Shown: positions 55,040 to 64,000 of the stretch, in pieces
How the letters are laid out: each line of letters opens with the position of its first letter
How positions within the stretch are numbered: position 1 is the stretch's first letter
Source: Mytilus edulis
Taxonomy: Eukaryota > Mollusca > Bivalvia > Mytilida > Mytilidae
Reading direction: 5' to 3'
Length of the DNA: 64,000 nt
Assembly: GCF_963676685.1 (NCBI RefSeq)
Contig: NC_092344.1
Coordinates: 52,102,830-52,166,829 of the forward strand
Notes under the pieces: generated by a model
Database searches by the model: none
Told to the model about the DNA's origin: nothing
Seen by the model: only the letters and a program-made list of their open reading frames with translations
Translations under genes and position numbers: made by a program

Positions 55040-55977
55040 TAGTCCAGTCAATTGAGCATAAATTTGACCTTAACCTTAAAGTTATTGCAACAGAAGATTT
55101 TTTAGTTTTAATCTTTAGCATATTATACCCCAAATATACACAGAAAAAGTCAAACAAGATCTAATTTGTGGAAGACTAAAAAATCACGATTTTAATATTC
55201 CTATGGAGATTTGCATTGAAAATGAGAGATAAGTCTGCAAAAAAAAAGGAATATCAATACAAATTGGAACAAAATTATAACTTTACCGTTTCTATTCATC
55301 AGAATGTATTGATTCTTGATATTTTAGCCGTCTATATAGAGAATAACAAACAGCTCTAAAAGTGTTTTCATATCTTTAATCAAGCTACAACCAAGATTTC
55401 AAAATTCATTAGTTGACCATTTATTAATTTTTTCAACTTGTCATGGTAAAGAATATCAAACTTCATAAAAATAATTAAGCATATATTCTTCTTTTTGGGC
55501 TTTAAAGTTTCTTTAAACAAAGAAGTTGCCGAACAAATATAATTTACAGAAATAAACCATACCAAATTTTCACATTATTATTTCAAAATGGTCATAAAGC
55601 AACACATTTGCTATTTCTTTAATGAAAAATGTGCAAAAAAAAATACCCATAACACTTTGGTTTTGTGCATTTCATGAGCAGAAGATTATATAATATAGTC
55701 AAATAAGAACTTATAACCCCGTCAAAGTTTCATACTTTATGTGAATTTTAAGAAAATCAACAAAAAATTGACAACAAAAAAAGACTTGTTTTTAGTTATC
55801 TCCCCTTTCCAATGTTAATTTCCATAGGAAATTAAAAATGCTGATTTTGAGCTTTCCTCAAGTTAAATTTTATGGGACTTTTTTCTGTTTATATTTGTGG
55901 CTTAATGCTATAGATTAGAACTAAAACATTTTCTGATGCAATTAGTTCGAGGTTAAAGCTTAATTTGACTGGACTAG
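55040..55977. mobile_element. 938-bp element with inverted ends
   Basis: Left end tagtccagtcaattgagcat then aaatttgaccttaacc; right end gaggttaaagcttaatttga then ctggacta. About 40 bp complementary with mismatches, TA at the margins. The interior is AT-rich, with gttatctcccctttccaat at 55794; no transposase frame found. Lies downstream of the HECT gene. Confidence 0.65.
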
Positions 55978-56204
55978 TATGGTACATTGTCCATTGGTAA
56001 ACATCTTCATATTGATCAATTGTACATTGTAATCTATTTTTGATGCACTCCACCATCAACTTCCTGTCTTTGCTGGAATTGAGTTTTTTTTCAGTGAATG
56101 AGATGTTTTATGGATAACTTTCATCACAAACAAAAAAATAAAATGGAATGATATCAAAATTTGATACATAGCTTCACATTCATCAGTTTCATGAAGTAAG
56201 CCAT

Positions 56205-56850
56205 TTTAATTTTACCATAAGTAACAAAGTTGCGGAGGGTATAATGTTTTTGACCTGTCCATCTGTCTTTCATCACTCTCTCTGTCCGTCCTTCAGTTCT
56301 GTTCTCGTCATCACAACTCCTCTGAAACCACACAACAGAATTTCATGAAACTTTGAAGATAATAAGGATGTAGATGTGCATATCTACAGGAAATTTCGAT
56401 TCTATTTTTTTTCTAGGAGTAATGCTCTTTAACTTGTAATTTTTGCCTAAATATACTTCTGCAACAGTTTGTCATCGCATTTCCCCTGAAACCACACAAC
56501 AGAATTACGTGAAACTTTGTAGATGTGCATATTGACAGGAAACTATGATTAAATTTTTTTTCTGGGAGTTATGCCCCTTTAACTTTGAATTTTCGCTGAA
56601 ATTTAATACTGCAACAGTTTGTCATCACAACTCCTCTGAAACCACACATCAGAATTTCATGAAACTTTGTAGTTAATGAGGACATAATATGTAAATGTGC
56701 ATATCCACAAGAAATATTTTATCAGTTGACTTTTGTAGAGTTATGAGTCTTTGACCTTAGGAATCTGTGAAGATTTTGTGTGTCCAGTGAGAATATGGGG
56801 GCGTGGGGTATGTGAGCATGCTCACAAAGGTTCTCTAACTGCTGTCCAAC
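56205..56850 (+). repeat. Tandem-core repeat, family 4 (copy b)
   Basis: Head aacaaagttgcggagggtat then aatgtttttgacc, three units with acaactcctctgaaaccaca and aatttcatgaaactttg, tail gcgtggggtatgtgagcatg. Matches the nested copy at 39528-40142. Confidence 0.8.
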
Positions 56851-57028
56851 TTTGAGGGGGGATATACCTAGTAGTGCTAGCACATGACGGGCATCTTTCA
56901 TGCTTCAGTTATGTTTACATTGCTTTACATTCATTTATGTTTTGATTCAAATTTTAAGAACTATCTGTTATTTAAGAAATAATTTTATTTGTTGGAAATT
57001 TTAACATGGCCTTGATATTCCCATTTAA

Positions 57029-57987
57029 GGTAGTTAATTAAGGATGATAGCCTTGCGCATCCAATCTGCGCAATTTGGAATTATTCATAACCAATATACT
57101 TTTGTTATGATTATTGGTACAAAATATCAAAAATAATATATTTGATTTGAAAAATACACGAATCATATTGAATTAATGCTTAATTTGTAAAATTGTACAT
57201 TTTTTGGATTTTACAAAAAAGGGAAATAATTCGCATATATTGTGCAGGAGTGCCTTTGTTTTACTTCACTTTCCACAAAATATAAGCAATGGACCAATGT
57301 ATTAATTAGTAATATTTTATAAGCATATTATGTAAGGCTACTATTCTAGAAAGTTCTTTGACTATATAGGTAACAAAATATTTATATTTTTGCAGAAAAT
57401 TACTTTGAAAGTATTATCTCCCCTTTCCTGCCAAACACAAATTACTATATATTTTATGCTGTAACTTTTGACATATCAATTTTTATGACTCTAATTTGAA
57501 GCTATCTATTAAATCAACATATACTTAAAAGTTTGAGGAATATTCTTTGTCCTGTTTGAGAGTTATATCACCTTAGTTGTAAAATTTCGGTATTTCCATA
57601 TCCAGGGTAAAATCAAGAATTTTAAAGGATGATTTCATTTATGTTAACTGTGACATAGGTTGTCAGAACTTAATTTTGTTCAAAACAAATATTACACCTA
57701 AAAACAAAACATGACAAGTGGGTTTATAATTCCACAACCAGTACCCTTGCTCCTTCTTTTCGCTACTAGGACCTTTCAGTTGATTATTAATGCATATGTA
57801 AAAGGTAAAAGTCCCAAACATGGTCCATTTTTAAAGCTCTGTATCTTTTAAAGTATATCCCTGACCCCAAAGTTTCTTTGCAAATTTTGATTGCTCATTG
57901 AACAAAGTTTTATTATACAAAATCTTGTTCACATTATATGGCAATGATCAAGACCCCCCCCCCCCCCCCCAAAAAAAAAAAACTACC
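57029..57987. mobile_element. 959-bp TTAA-flanked element
   Basis: GGTAGTT at the start and AACTACC at the end, with TTAA at 57025-57028 and 57988-57991. A C-run and A-run (about 57952-57980) lie just inside the right end. No coding capacity. The TTAA target suggests a piggyBac-type origin; the inverted ends are very short, so confidence is moderate. Confidence 0.55.
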
Positions 57988-58559
57988 TTAACCCTGAGCG
58001 GTAGTTAGTGGTTAAATAATGAATATAAAGGACCAGGTCATCTTAAAATGACAACAAATTAACTTTTTCAGGAAACAATATCTATATAAACAACACATCT
58101 TATTGTAATCCACCACAAACAAAAGTATTAAAATGCGCAGCTACGAAAAGTGGTTTATTGAGCATTTAAACAGAGTTTAGCCATAAAGCAATTACAGCAA
58201 ATCATATTAGAATGCATTACTCGAAATATCAATCATATCACAATATTATGAGTTACATTAAACTTAAAACTTTTGAATGTATAAATGTTGTTTTGATTAT
58301 CATTTATGTTTGAAGTTGTTATCTGATGTTTTTTTGAATATGCATTGATTTATAATAATAAACTGTACGGTAATTTCTATGTTGTTGAATTGATTTATAT
58401 ACATTAAATCCTTCAAGGCATAACATTTCCTTGGCTTCAATTTGAGAGTATGGCTGGCAAAGTGAAAAGATTGGTAATCAACAATTACAAAGTTTACCTC
58501 TTTATGGAACATCAGTTGAAAGTAAATCATTCAATTGTAAAATATAGTTCATACCCACG

Positions 58560-58985
58560 GTCCACCCAATTGTAGACAAAAAGCAAATTCTGCTCATGTA
58601 CCACCCCTAAAGCATACATGATCCGATCATGCATAGTTGCTGAGATATGAACTCAGATGTAAATGTACGGGAAATGTAGGTCACAGTGACATAACTTTGT
58701 CTGGATGCAGATGTATCATCCCAATGCATGCACATGCAAGGTCAAAGCATGATCCTATAATGTGAATTGCTGAGATATGAACTTCGATGTAAACTTTAAT
58801 GTAAATTAAGTAAGTCATTCATTCAAGCGGAAAATGTAGGTCACAACGACTTAATTTTGACTGGATGCTGATGTTTCATCCCTAGCGCATACATGTGCAC
58901 GCAAGGTTACATGATCCTTCCATGTATAGTTGCTGAGATATGAACTCGGACGTTAACTTGAATGGAGACATAGACGCTTGCACCT
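58560..58985 (+). repeat. Tandem-core repeat, family 7 (copy a)
   Basis: Three units of about 140-190 bp with ttgctgagatatgaactc, aaatgtaggtcacagtgac / aaatgtaggtcacaacgact and ggatgcagatgtatcatccc. Ends near cttgcaccttgaggcgaac. Similar logic to 63470-64000, but the units differ. Confidence 0.65.
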
Positions 58986-59556
58986 TGAGGCGAACAAAAA
59001 AAATAACTTGGGCACTGCCAGGCTACGATTACTCTTGAGTAGTAAAAATAAAAAAAATATTAGGATTGATTAGCAGACTAAATGCATACCGGCATGGGTA
59101 TGCATTGTAGGGAAAGGAATCGAATATTTCTGGGTGTAACAAAAACATAGGTTATGTACAGTTACTTCCTCTTGTTGTTATTCCCATGTACGACAAACTG
59201 AGACATAAAATACTGTTGGCTCACTGTGTTGAAATATATAGTTAGTCATTGCAGATAAAGGGTCATCTTCCCAAGTCTAGCGCTGTCGATCCGCTACTCT
59301 GAATAACCAAATGAATCCGAAAAGCTTCGACTTCGGAAGAGGGTAAAGGGTAAATACATTGTCTATAAAAGTACATTTTCACTCACAAGTAAACACAAAT
59401 TAAAGAGAATGTTTTTGCACATTTTGGATATGTCGGTAATGTTATCCTTAATAAATGAATTGCAATATTTTACATCTTTATCTTTGTCGTTTTGTATTTC
59501 CTACCAGTAATAAATTATATTTTTCTATAAATCTTTCTTTTTTCTGTGATTTTTGT
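58986..59556. other. Intergenic, no feature
   Basis: AT-rich sequence with no gene or bounded repeat identified. Confidence 0.4.
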
Positions 59557-60745
59557 CGAGCCTGCAACTTTTGTTGCAGAAAGCTCGACAAAGGGATAGT
59601 GATCCGGCGGCGGTGTTAGCTCACTTCTTAAAAGGTTAATATTTTAGAAGGTGAAAGACCTGGATGCTTCATACTTTGTATATTGATGCCTTATGTTACG
59701 AAGTTTCCGTCAGTCAAATGTCCAATGTCCTTGACCTCATTTTCATGGTTCAGTGACCACTTGAAAAAAAGTTCAGAAATTTTGTAATGTTGAATTCTCT
59801 ATTATTATAAGTAATAGGATAACTATATTTGGTATGTGCGTACTTTGCAAGGTCCTCATGCCCGTCAGACAGTTTTCACTTGACCTCGACCTTATTTCAT
59901 GGATCAGTGAACAAGGTTAAGTTTTGGTGGTCAAGTCCATATCTCAGATACTATAAGCAATAGGGCTAGTATATTTGGTGTATGGAAGGACTGTAAGGTG
60001 TACATGTCCAACTGGCAGATGTCACCTGACCTTGACCTCATTTTCATGGTTGAGTGGTTATAGTAAAGGTTTTGTGTTTTGGTATGTTTTTCTCATATTT
60101 TATGCAATAGGTCTACTATATTTGTTGTATGGAATGACTGAAAGGTGTACATAGATATAGGAAGATGTGGTGTGAGTGCCAATGAGACAACTCTCCATCC
60201 AAATAACAATTTAAAAATTAAACCATTATAGGTTAAAGTACGGCCTTCAACACGGAGCCTTGTCTACCTGGCAGATGTCATCTGACCTTGACCTCATTTT
60301 CATGGTTCAGTGGTCAAAGTTATTTTTTTAAGTTTTGGTCTTTTTATCTAATATTATATGCCAAAGGTCAACTATATTTGGTGTACTGAAATATATTATG
60401 ATCTAAATATCAGTCCCGCAGGTTTTATTTGACCATGACCTCAATTTCACAGTTCATTGCACAGTGTTAAGTTTGTGTGTGTTGGTCTATTTTTCTTAAA
60501 CTTTAAGTAATTGGTCAACTATATTTGTTGTATGGAAGCATTGTTAGCTGTATATGTCTGCCTGGCATGGTTCATCTGACATTGACCTAATTTTCATGGT
60601 TTATTAGTCTTTGTTTAAGCCATCTTGGTTAATGTTAAGTTTAAGTGACAGTTGTAATAAAGCTTTATACTTAGGACTATCAACAAAATATCAATGATTA
60701 GTAAAGAAGGCGAGACATTTCAGTGTGTGCACTCTTGTTAATAAA
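59557..60745 (+). repeat. Tandem-core repeat, family 2 (copy d, nearly full)
   Basis: Complete layout: palindromic head gagcctgcaacttttgttgc then agaaagctcgacaaagg, ccggcggcggtgttagc, about six diverged core units with accttgacctcattttcatg, and the tail aaagctttatacttaggact then tgtgcactcttgttaat. A dispersed repeat is inserted at 60148-60263. Confidence 0.85.
60148..60263 (+). repeat. Dispersed repeat inserted in family 2
   Basis: atagatataggaagatgtgg, gagtgccaatgagacaactc, tccatccaaataacaattt and gtacggccttcaacacggag interrupt the core phrase gtgtacatgtctacctggc. The interruption sets the 5' boundary of this repeat at atagatatagg, the same start seen at 63162. It stops after gagcctt, so this copy is 3'-truncated. 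Confidence 0.75.
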
Positions 60746-61146
60746 ATAATACCCCAAATTGTACCGACGTTACATACCAGCATTTAGTGAGCGAAGTAAT
60801 CTGAATATTTTCTTATTGTTACTTTTCCGAAGTAATCATAGCCAGTACCTGTAACTTATAGGTTGCCGGGACAAATGTTATACAATCAGTCTGTGTGCAG
60901 AAAAACTAGAACCTTGTTCTTACGATAGTGTTTTTTTTTTTATTTCACATACATATTCTTTGTGACAAGAAATCTCTTTTGGTAAAATTATTTTTTATAT
61001 CTTGCTTAGTTTTATCTACTTCAAAAAACTTTAATCTGCACAATTTACAAGATTACATGACACCGATTACATACCAGTAGTTGTAAAATACACACTTTTC
61101 AAATATTCAGACTTCTGTTCTTGTTTATCTTTTCATGAAATTGTTC

Positions 61147-61850
61147 TTATGTACGAAGCAAATACTTTTCAATAGTTGACACGACTTCTAAATACAACCG
61201 ACGTCCATCTCTTATTTCTAAAGCTGTGCCTAGTGCACAGAGTTCCTCACGGAGTTCTGCTGGGAATCGTTCAAACTCGTCACACCTAACATGTTGTAAT
61301 GGGCGAGCCAAGTCATCAGGATCTTGGTATGAGCAGACCACACCTTCATGTTGCTCGATGGGCTTGTTTTCATAAGCTGCTTTGAGGTGCATAAACTGAA
61401 TTTCGAGCTGGCAAGGTGATCGCTGATGTTCTGTTGAAATCTTCCGCTTGTTAAGTGCCAACACTTCCCTTGTAAGGTTGGCCTGTATTAAGGGTAGAAA
61501 TACCCAGTGAAGGCACATAATGTCCGTATCATTGTCTGTATTCAGTAAACCATCTCTAGCCATTGAATCAAAGAGTACCTTGAATGGCAATGTCACCCTG
61601 TCATTTATAATGCCCCATAATTGTTCAATCGGCTGGTTGTGGACAGAACTACCTACTAATGCTGAACGAGGTCCACGCTTATCAAGAATAGCCTGCCAAA
61701 TTAGCTCGTTTTCTCCTCCAAAGTCTGTCCTTAATCGAATTGGCCAGTTGAACTGCTCGGTAGCAGCAATAAACCCTCTGTGAACAGTTGTGGCTTTGTT
61801 ATTATTGGATATATTCATGAACACCACTAGTCTGGTAAACCCATCAATAC
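61147..61850 (-). CDS. DDE integrase-type protein, last exon
   Basis: On the minus strand an acceptor (taattttcag) precedes GT ATT GAT; the frame is open for about 234 codons to TAA at 61147-61149. It reads (G)IDGFTRLVVFMNISNNNKAT, then RLRTDFGGENELIWQAIL, then SSVHNQPIEQLW. The three acidic residues, Asp (61843-61845), Asp (61723-61725) and Glu (61624-61626), fit a DDE/RNase H-like integrase core with 32 residues between the second Asp and Glu. The motifs (RxDxGGEN, HNQxIExLW) match a family found as genes or transposons in molluscs, cnidarians and fish. The first exons (DNA-binding domain) were not found between 61850 and 64000. Whether it is a domesticated gene or a transposon copy is open; the frame is intact. 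Confidence 0.8.
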
Positions 61851-61945
61851 CTGAAAATTAACTGAATATATAAATAATTGACAATACTGGAAGATACAAT
61901 TACTGGGAATCCAGTAGTGCCAAAACTGGTATAATAAATGACCCA

Positions 61946-62059
61946 CAGAGGCGAATTTAGGGGACAGGGGGCCCGGGCCCCATCCTTTTTGGGGGAAAAA
62001 ATGGTTGCTGATATAGGGAATCACAGGAGCGGGTCCCCACATTTCTGGATCCGCCTCTG
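61946..62059. mobile_element. 114-bp MITE with 5-bp duplication
   Basis: CAGAGGCGAATTTAG at the left and CTGGATCCGCCTCTG at the right form a 15-bp inverted repeat with three mismatches, and ACCCA lies directly outside both ends (61941-61945 and 62060-62064). The interior is a G/C-rich run (ggggggcccgggcccc-type). It lies in the intron upstream (minus strand) of the integrase exon. Confidence 0.75.
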
Positions 62060-62064
62060 ACCCA

Positions 62065-62506
62065 GTATTGTGACAGTGACCAGTATCGGGATCGTTCTCC
62101 TTACCTAACCCCACATCAACTATTTATTTATTATTGCACTCCTAATTGTAGAGCGGTCAATCTCATCAAGTTATACCATGCATCCACTATTGACAAAATT
62201 ATACTCTCAGCATTCAAATATTTTAAATAAAAGTACATAAATAAATGTTTTAAATAATTCTTAAAATTATAGAATTTTAATGAGCCATCATACAGCTCAA
62301 TATCACGACTCACTGAAAAGTTAGGGTTTGTGAAGTACATTGTTATCCCTTTATTCTGCATGTCAAGATTGACAATAATTGAGCATAAACAATCATTTAC
62401 AAAGGTTTGCTGATGATTAAATCTCACCTTTGATATCATAAACAAAGAAACAATAATATAATAAATTGTACTCGGTTGAATAACGAATTGTGAAATTTAA
62501 ATATGT
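62065..62506. other. Upstream of the integrase exon, no exon found
   Basis: I looked here on the minus strand for an exon ending in the expected TrpHisIleAspGly-type segment and did not find it. Open frames at 62131-62445 and 62436-62639 have no family support. Confidence 0.4.
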
Positions 62507-62858
62507 TATGGTGGCCGGATGCGGCCATTTCGTCTTTTCGTGTTTTCGCGTTTTCTCCTTTCAATTTCACCCGAAATCGGGAAATCGGGAAATCATGGCC
62601 AGAAATCGAGAAAGCGAAAACGCGAAATCGAGAAAGCAAAAACGCGAAAACGCGAAAACGCGAAATCGAGAAATCTATTTCATTTCGCGTTTTCTAGATT
62701 TCGCTTTCTCGATTTCCCGATTTCGCGTTTTCGCGTTTTTGCTTTCTTGATTATTCGATTTCGCGTTTTCGCTTTCTCGATTTCTCGATTTCGCGTGAAA
62801 GTGAAAGGAGAAAACGCGAAAACATGAAAAGACGAAATGGCCGCATCCGGCCACCATA
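62507..62858. mobile_element. 352-bp CpG-rich palindromic element
   Basis: Ends TATGGTGGCCGGATGCGGCC and ggccgcatccggccaccata; the next ~35 bp (atttcgtcttttcg / cgaaaagacgaaat; gttttcgcgttttctc / gagaaaacgcgaaaac) is also complementary. The middle is two opposed runs of a short unit, aaatcgagaaagcgaaaacg and its complement. TA flanks. Frames on both strands give RE/K-rich low-complexity peptide, not proteins. Confidence 0.9.
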
Positions 62859-63160
62859 TTATTTTGTCAAGATTTTTAATGATTCCTACGTTACTGATAC
62901 TTTAAAATTGAATAATAGTTATAAATATTCTGTAATCGAGTCTTGGTATTTAGTAGTTTCTATGTAGTGTGATAAATTTGTACGTTACAAGTAATTCTTC
63001 AAAGATCTTCAAAGTTTCAGGAATAAAAAAAAATGTTAATTTCATGTTACCAATACTTTGACTTTTTTCGGCTAGCAATCTCCACATTAATGATTTCAAA
63101 TGCATTCAAAATTCCTTAGATTTTACTACATTTATTTTTCCCGATTTTTGGACCCCCAAA

Positions 63161-63450
63161 TAGATATAGGAAGATGTGATGTAAGTGCCAATGAGACAAC
63201 TCTCTATCCAAATAACAATTAAAAAAAAAAGTTAACCATTATATATATAAATAGGTTGGTGTACGGCCTTCAACACGGGGCCTAGGCTCACACCGAACAT
63301 CACGCTATTAAGGGCCCCAAAATTAATAGTGTAAACCCATTCAAACGGGAAAACCAACGGTCTAATCTATATAAAAAAAAAGAGAAACTAGAAACGAGAA
63401 ACACGTATATATCACATAAACAAACGACAACTACTGTACATCAGATTATT
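63161..63450 (+). repeat. Mussel-type dispersed repeat
   Basis: aatagatataggaagatgtg, agtgccaatgagacaactct, gtacggccttcaacacgggg, ctcacaccgaacatcacgct, gggaaaaccaacggtctaat and cataaacaaacgacaactac in order. Longest copy in this window; relates 11696-12062 and 60148-60263. Confidence 0.75.
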
Positions 63451-63469
63451 TAAACGAGAATGATTGAGA

Positions 63470-64000
63470 ACCGGAGATATGGTCCTTAACCAAGAAATTA
63501 AAAAAGTGATATATATACGCAATGTAGGTGGTGTCCTGCAACCCAAAACACGTATGCTGGTCAGATATCATGACAGCTCTTTTATGTGTGATGCCCGAGA
63601 TATTTACCTAAACTAAGAACTTAACTAAAGTCGTTTATGCATAAAATGTAGGTTGCAAAGACCTAATTCATAGTGGGTGGTGTTGCACTACCCAAGACCC
63701 ATCTACTTGTCAAATGTCATTTGTAAAATGTAGGTCACAATGACCTAGTTTATAGTGGGTAGTTTTGTACAACCCAAGACATATATCTACTGATCAAATA
63801 TAATTGCTCAACTACTTGAGGTGCCTGAGATATGCACTCGAACCAACAACTTAACCGACGTCATTTTTTTTCAAATGACCTAATTCATAGTGGGTGGTGT
63901 TGTACCACCAAAGACACATATACCGGTCAAATAACATTACTCTGCTACTTGTAGTGCCTGAGTGATGGACCTTAACCAAAATTTAACCAAAGTCGTTGTT
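63470..64000 (+). repeat. Tandem-core repeat, family 7-like (copy b)
   Basis: About three to four units of roughly 130-150 bp with cctaattcatagtgggtggt / gacctagtttatagtgggta, aatgtaggtcacaatga, caacccaagacatatatcta and gcctgagatatgcactcgaa. Runs off the window. Confidence 0.7.

Noticed and set aside
61520-61783. Plus-strand open frame of 87 codons
   Set aside because: Antisense of the integrase exon.
62490-62857. Arg/Glu/Lys-rich frames on both strands
   Set aside because: Arise from the CpG-rich palindrome units; present symmetrically on both strands.

Overview
This window is animal nuclear DNA, AT-rich and dominated by repeats. It is most likely from a bivalve mollusc, probably a mussel of the Mytilus type. 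The evidence is intron-bearing genes with GT-AG splice sites, several non-LTR retrotransposon remnants, many short inverted-repeat elements, and dispersed repeats with tandem cores of about 120-190 bp of the kind I associate with mussel genomes. The species call is inference; no ribosomal or mitochondrial marker is present.

Layout. 1-977: tandem-core repeat with a CG-rich end. 3943-5165: two more tandem-core repeats. 5770-8598: a nested retrotransposon locus, where a minus-strand LINE is split by a plus-strand LINE that carries a MITE. 8637-13000: tandem-core repeats and a mussel dispersed repeat. 16799-20531: a small four-exon gene for a protein of about 112 residues that I do not recognise. 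21078-22030: first array of hairpin-forming 20-bp units. 22303-22559: a large palindrome. 23020-24615: a third LINE with poly(A). 24686-28401: two near-identical 388-bp MITEs flanking other repeats.

30132-54599 (+): the main gene, with at least 14 coding exons. Its product has a polar N-terminal region, a Cys/His cluster, a charged helical segment, a UBX/ubiquitin-like fold and a C-terminal HECT domain with a recognisable catalytic cysteine, which makes it a candidate E3 ubiquitin ligase. One stretch of the HECT N-lobe was not found, and one intron appears to use a GC-AG donor. The introns carry most of the mobile DNA: TTAA-flanked MITEs, foldback elements, a 2.65-kb element filled with hairpin repeats, a minisatellite of about 30 copies and tRNA-derived SINEs.

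55040-64000: more inverted-repeat elements and tandem-core repeats. The last exon of a DDE integrase-type gene lies on the minus strand (61147-61850), convergent with the HECT gene, followed by a CpG-rich palindromic element (62507-62858). Apart from the two spliced genes and the integrase exon I found no convincing coding sequence. Exon boundaries are read by eye from splice motifs and reading-frame continuity, not from transcripts.
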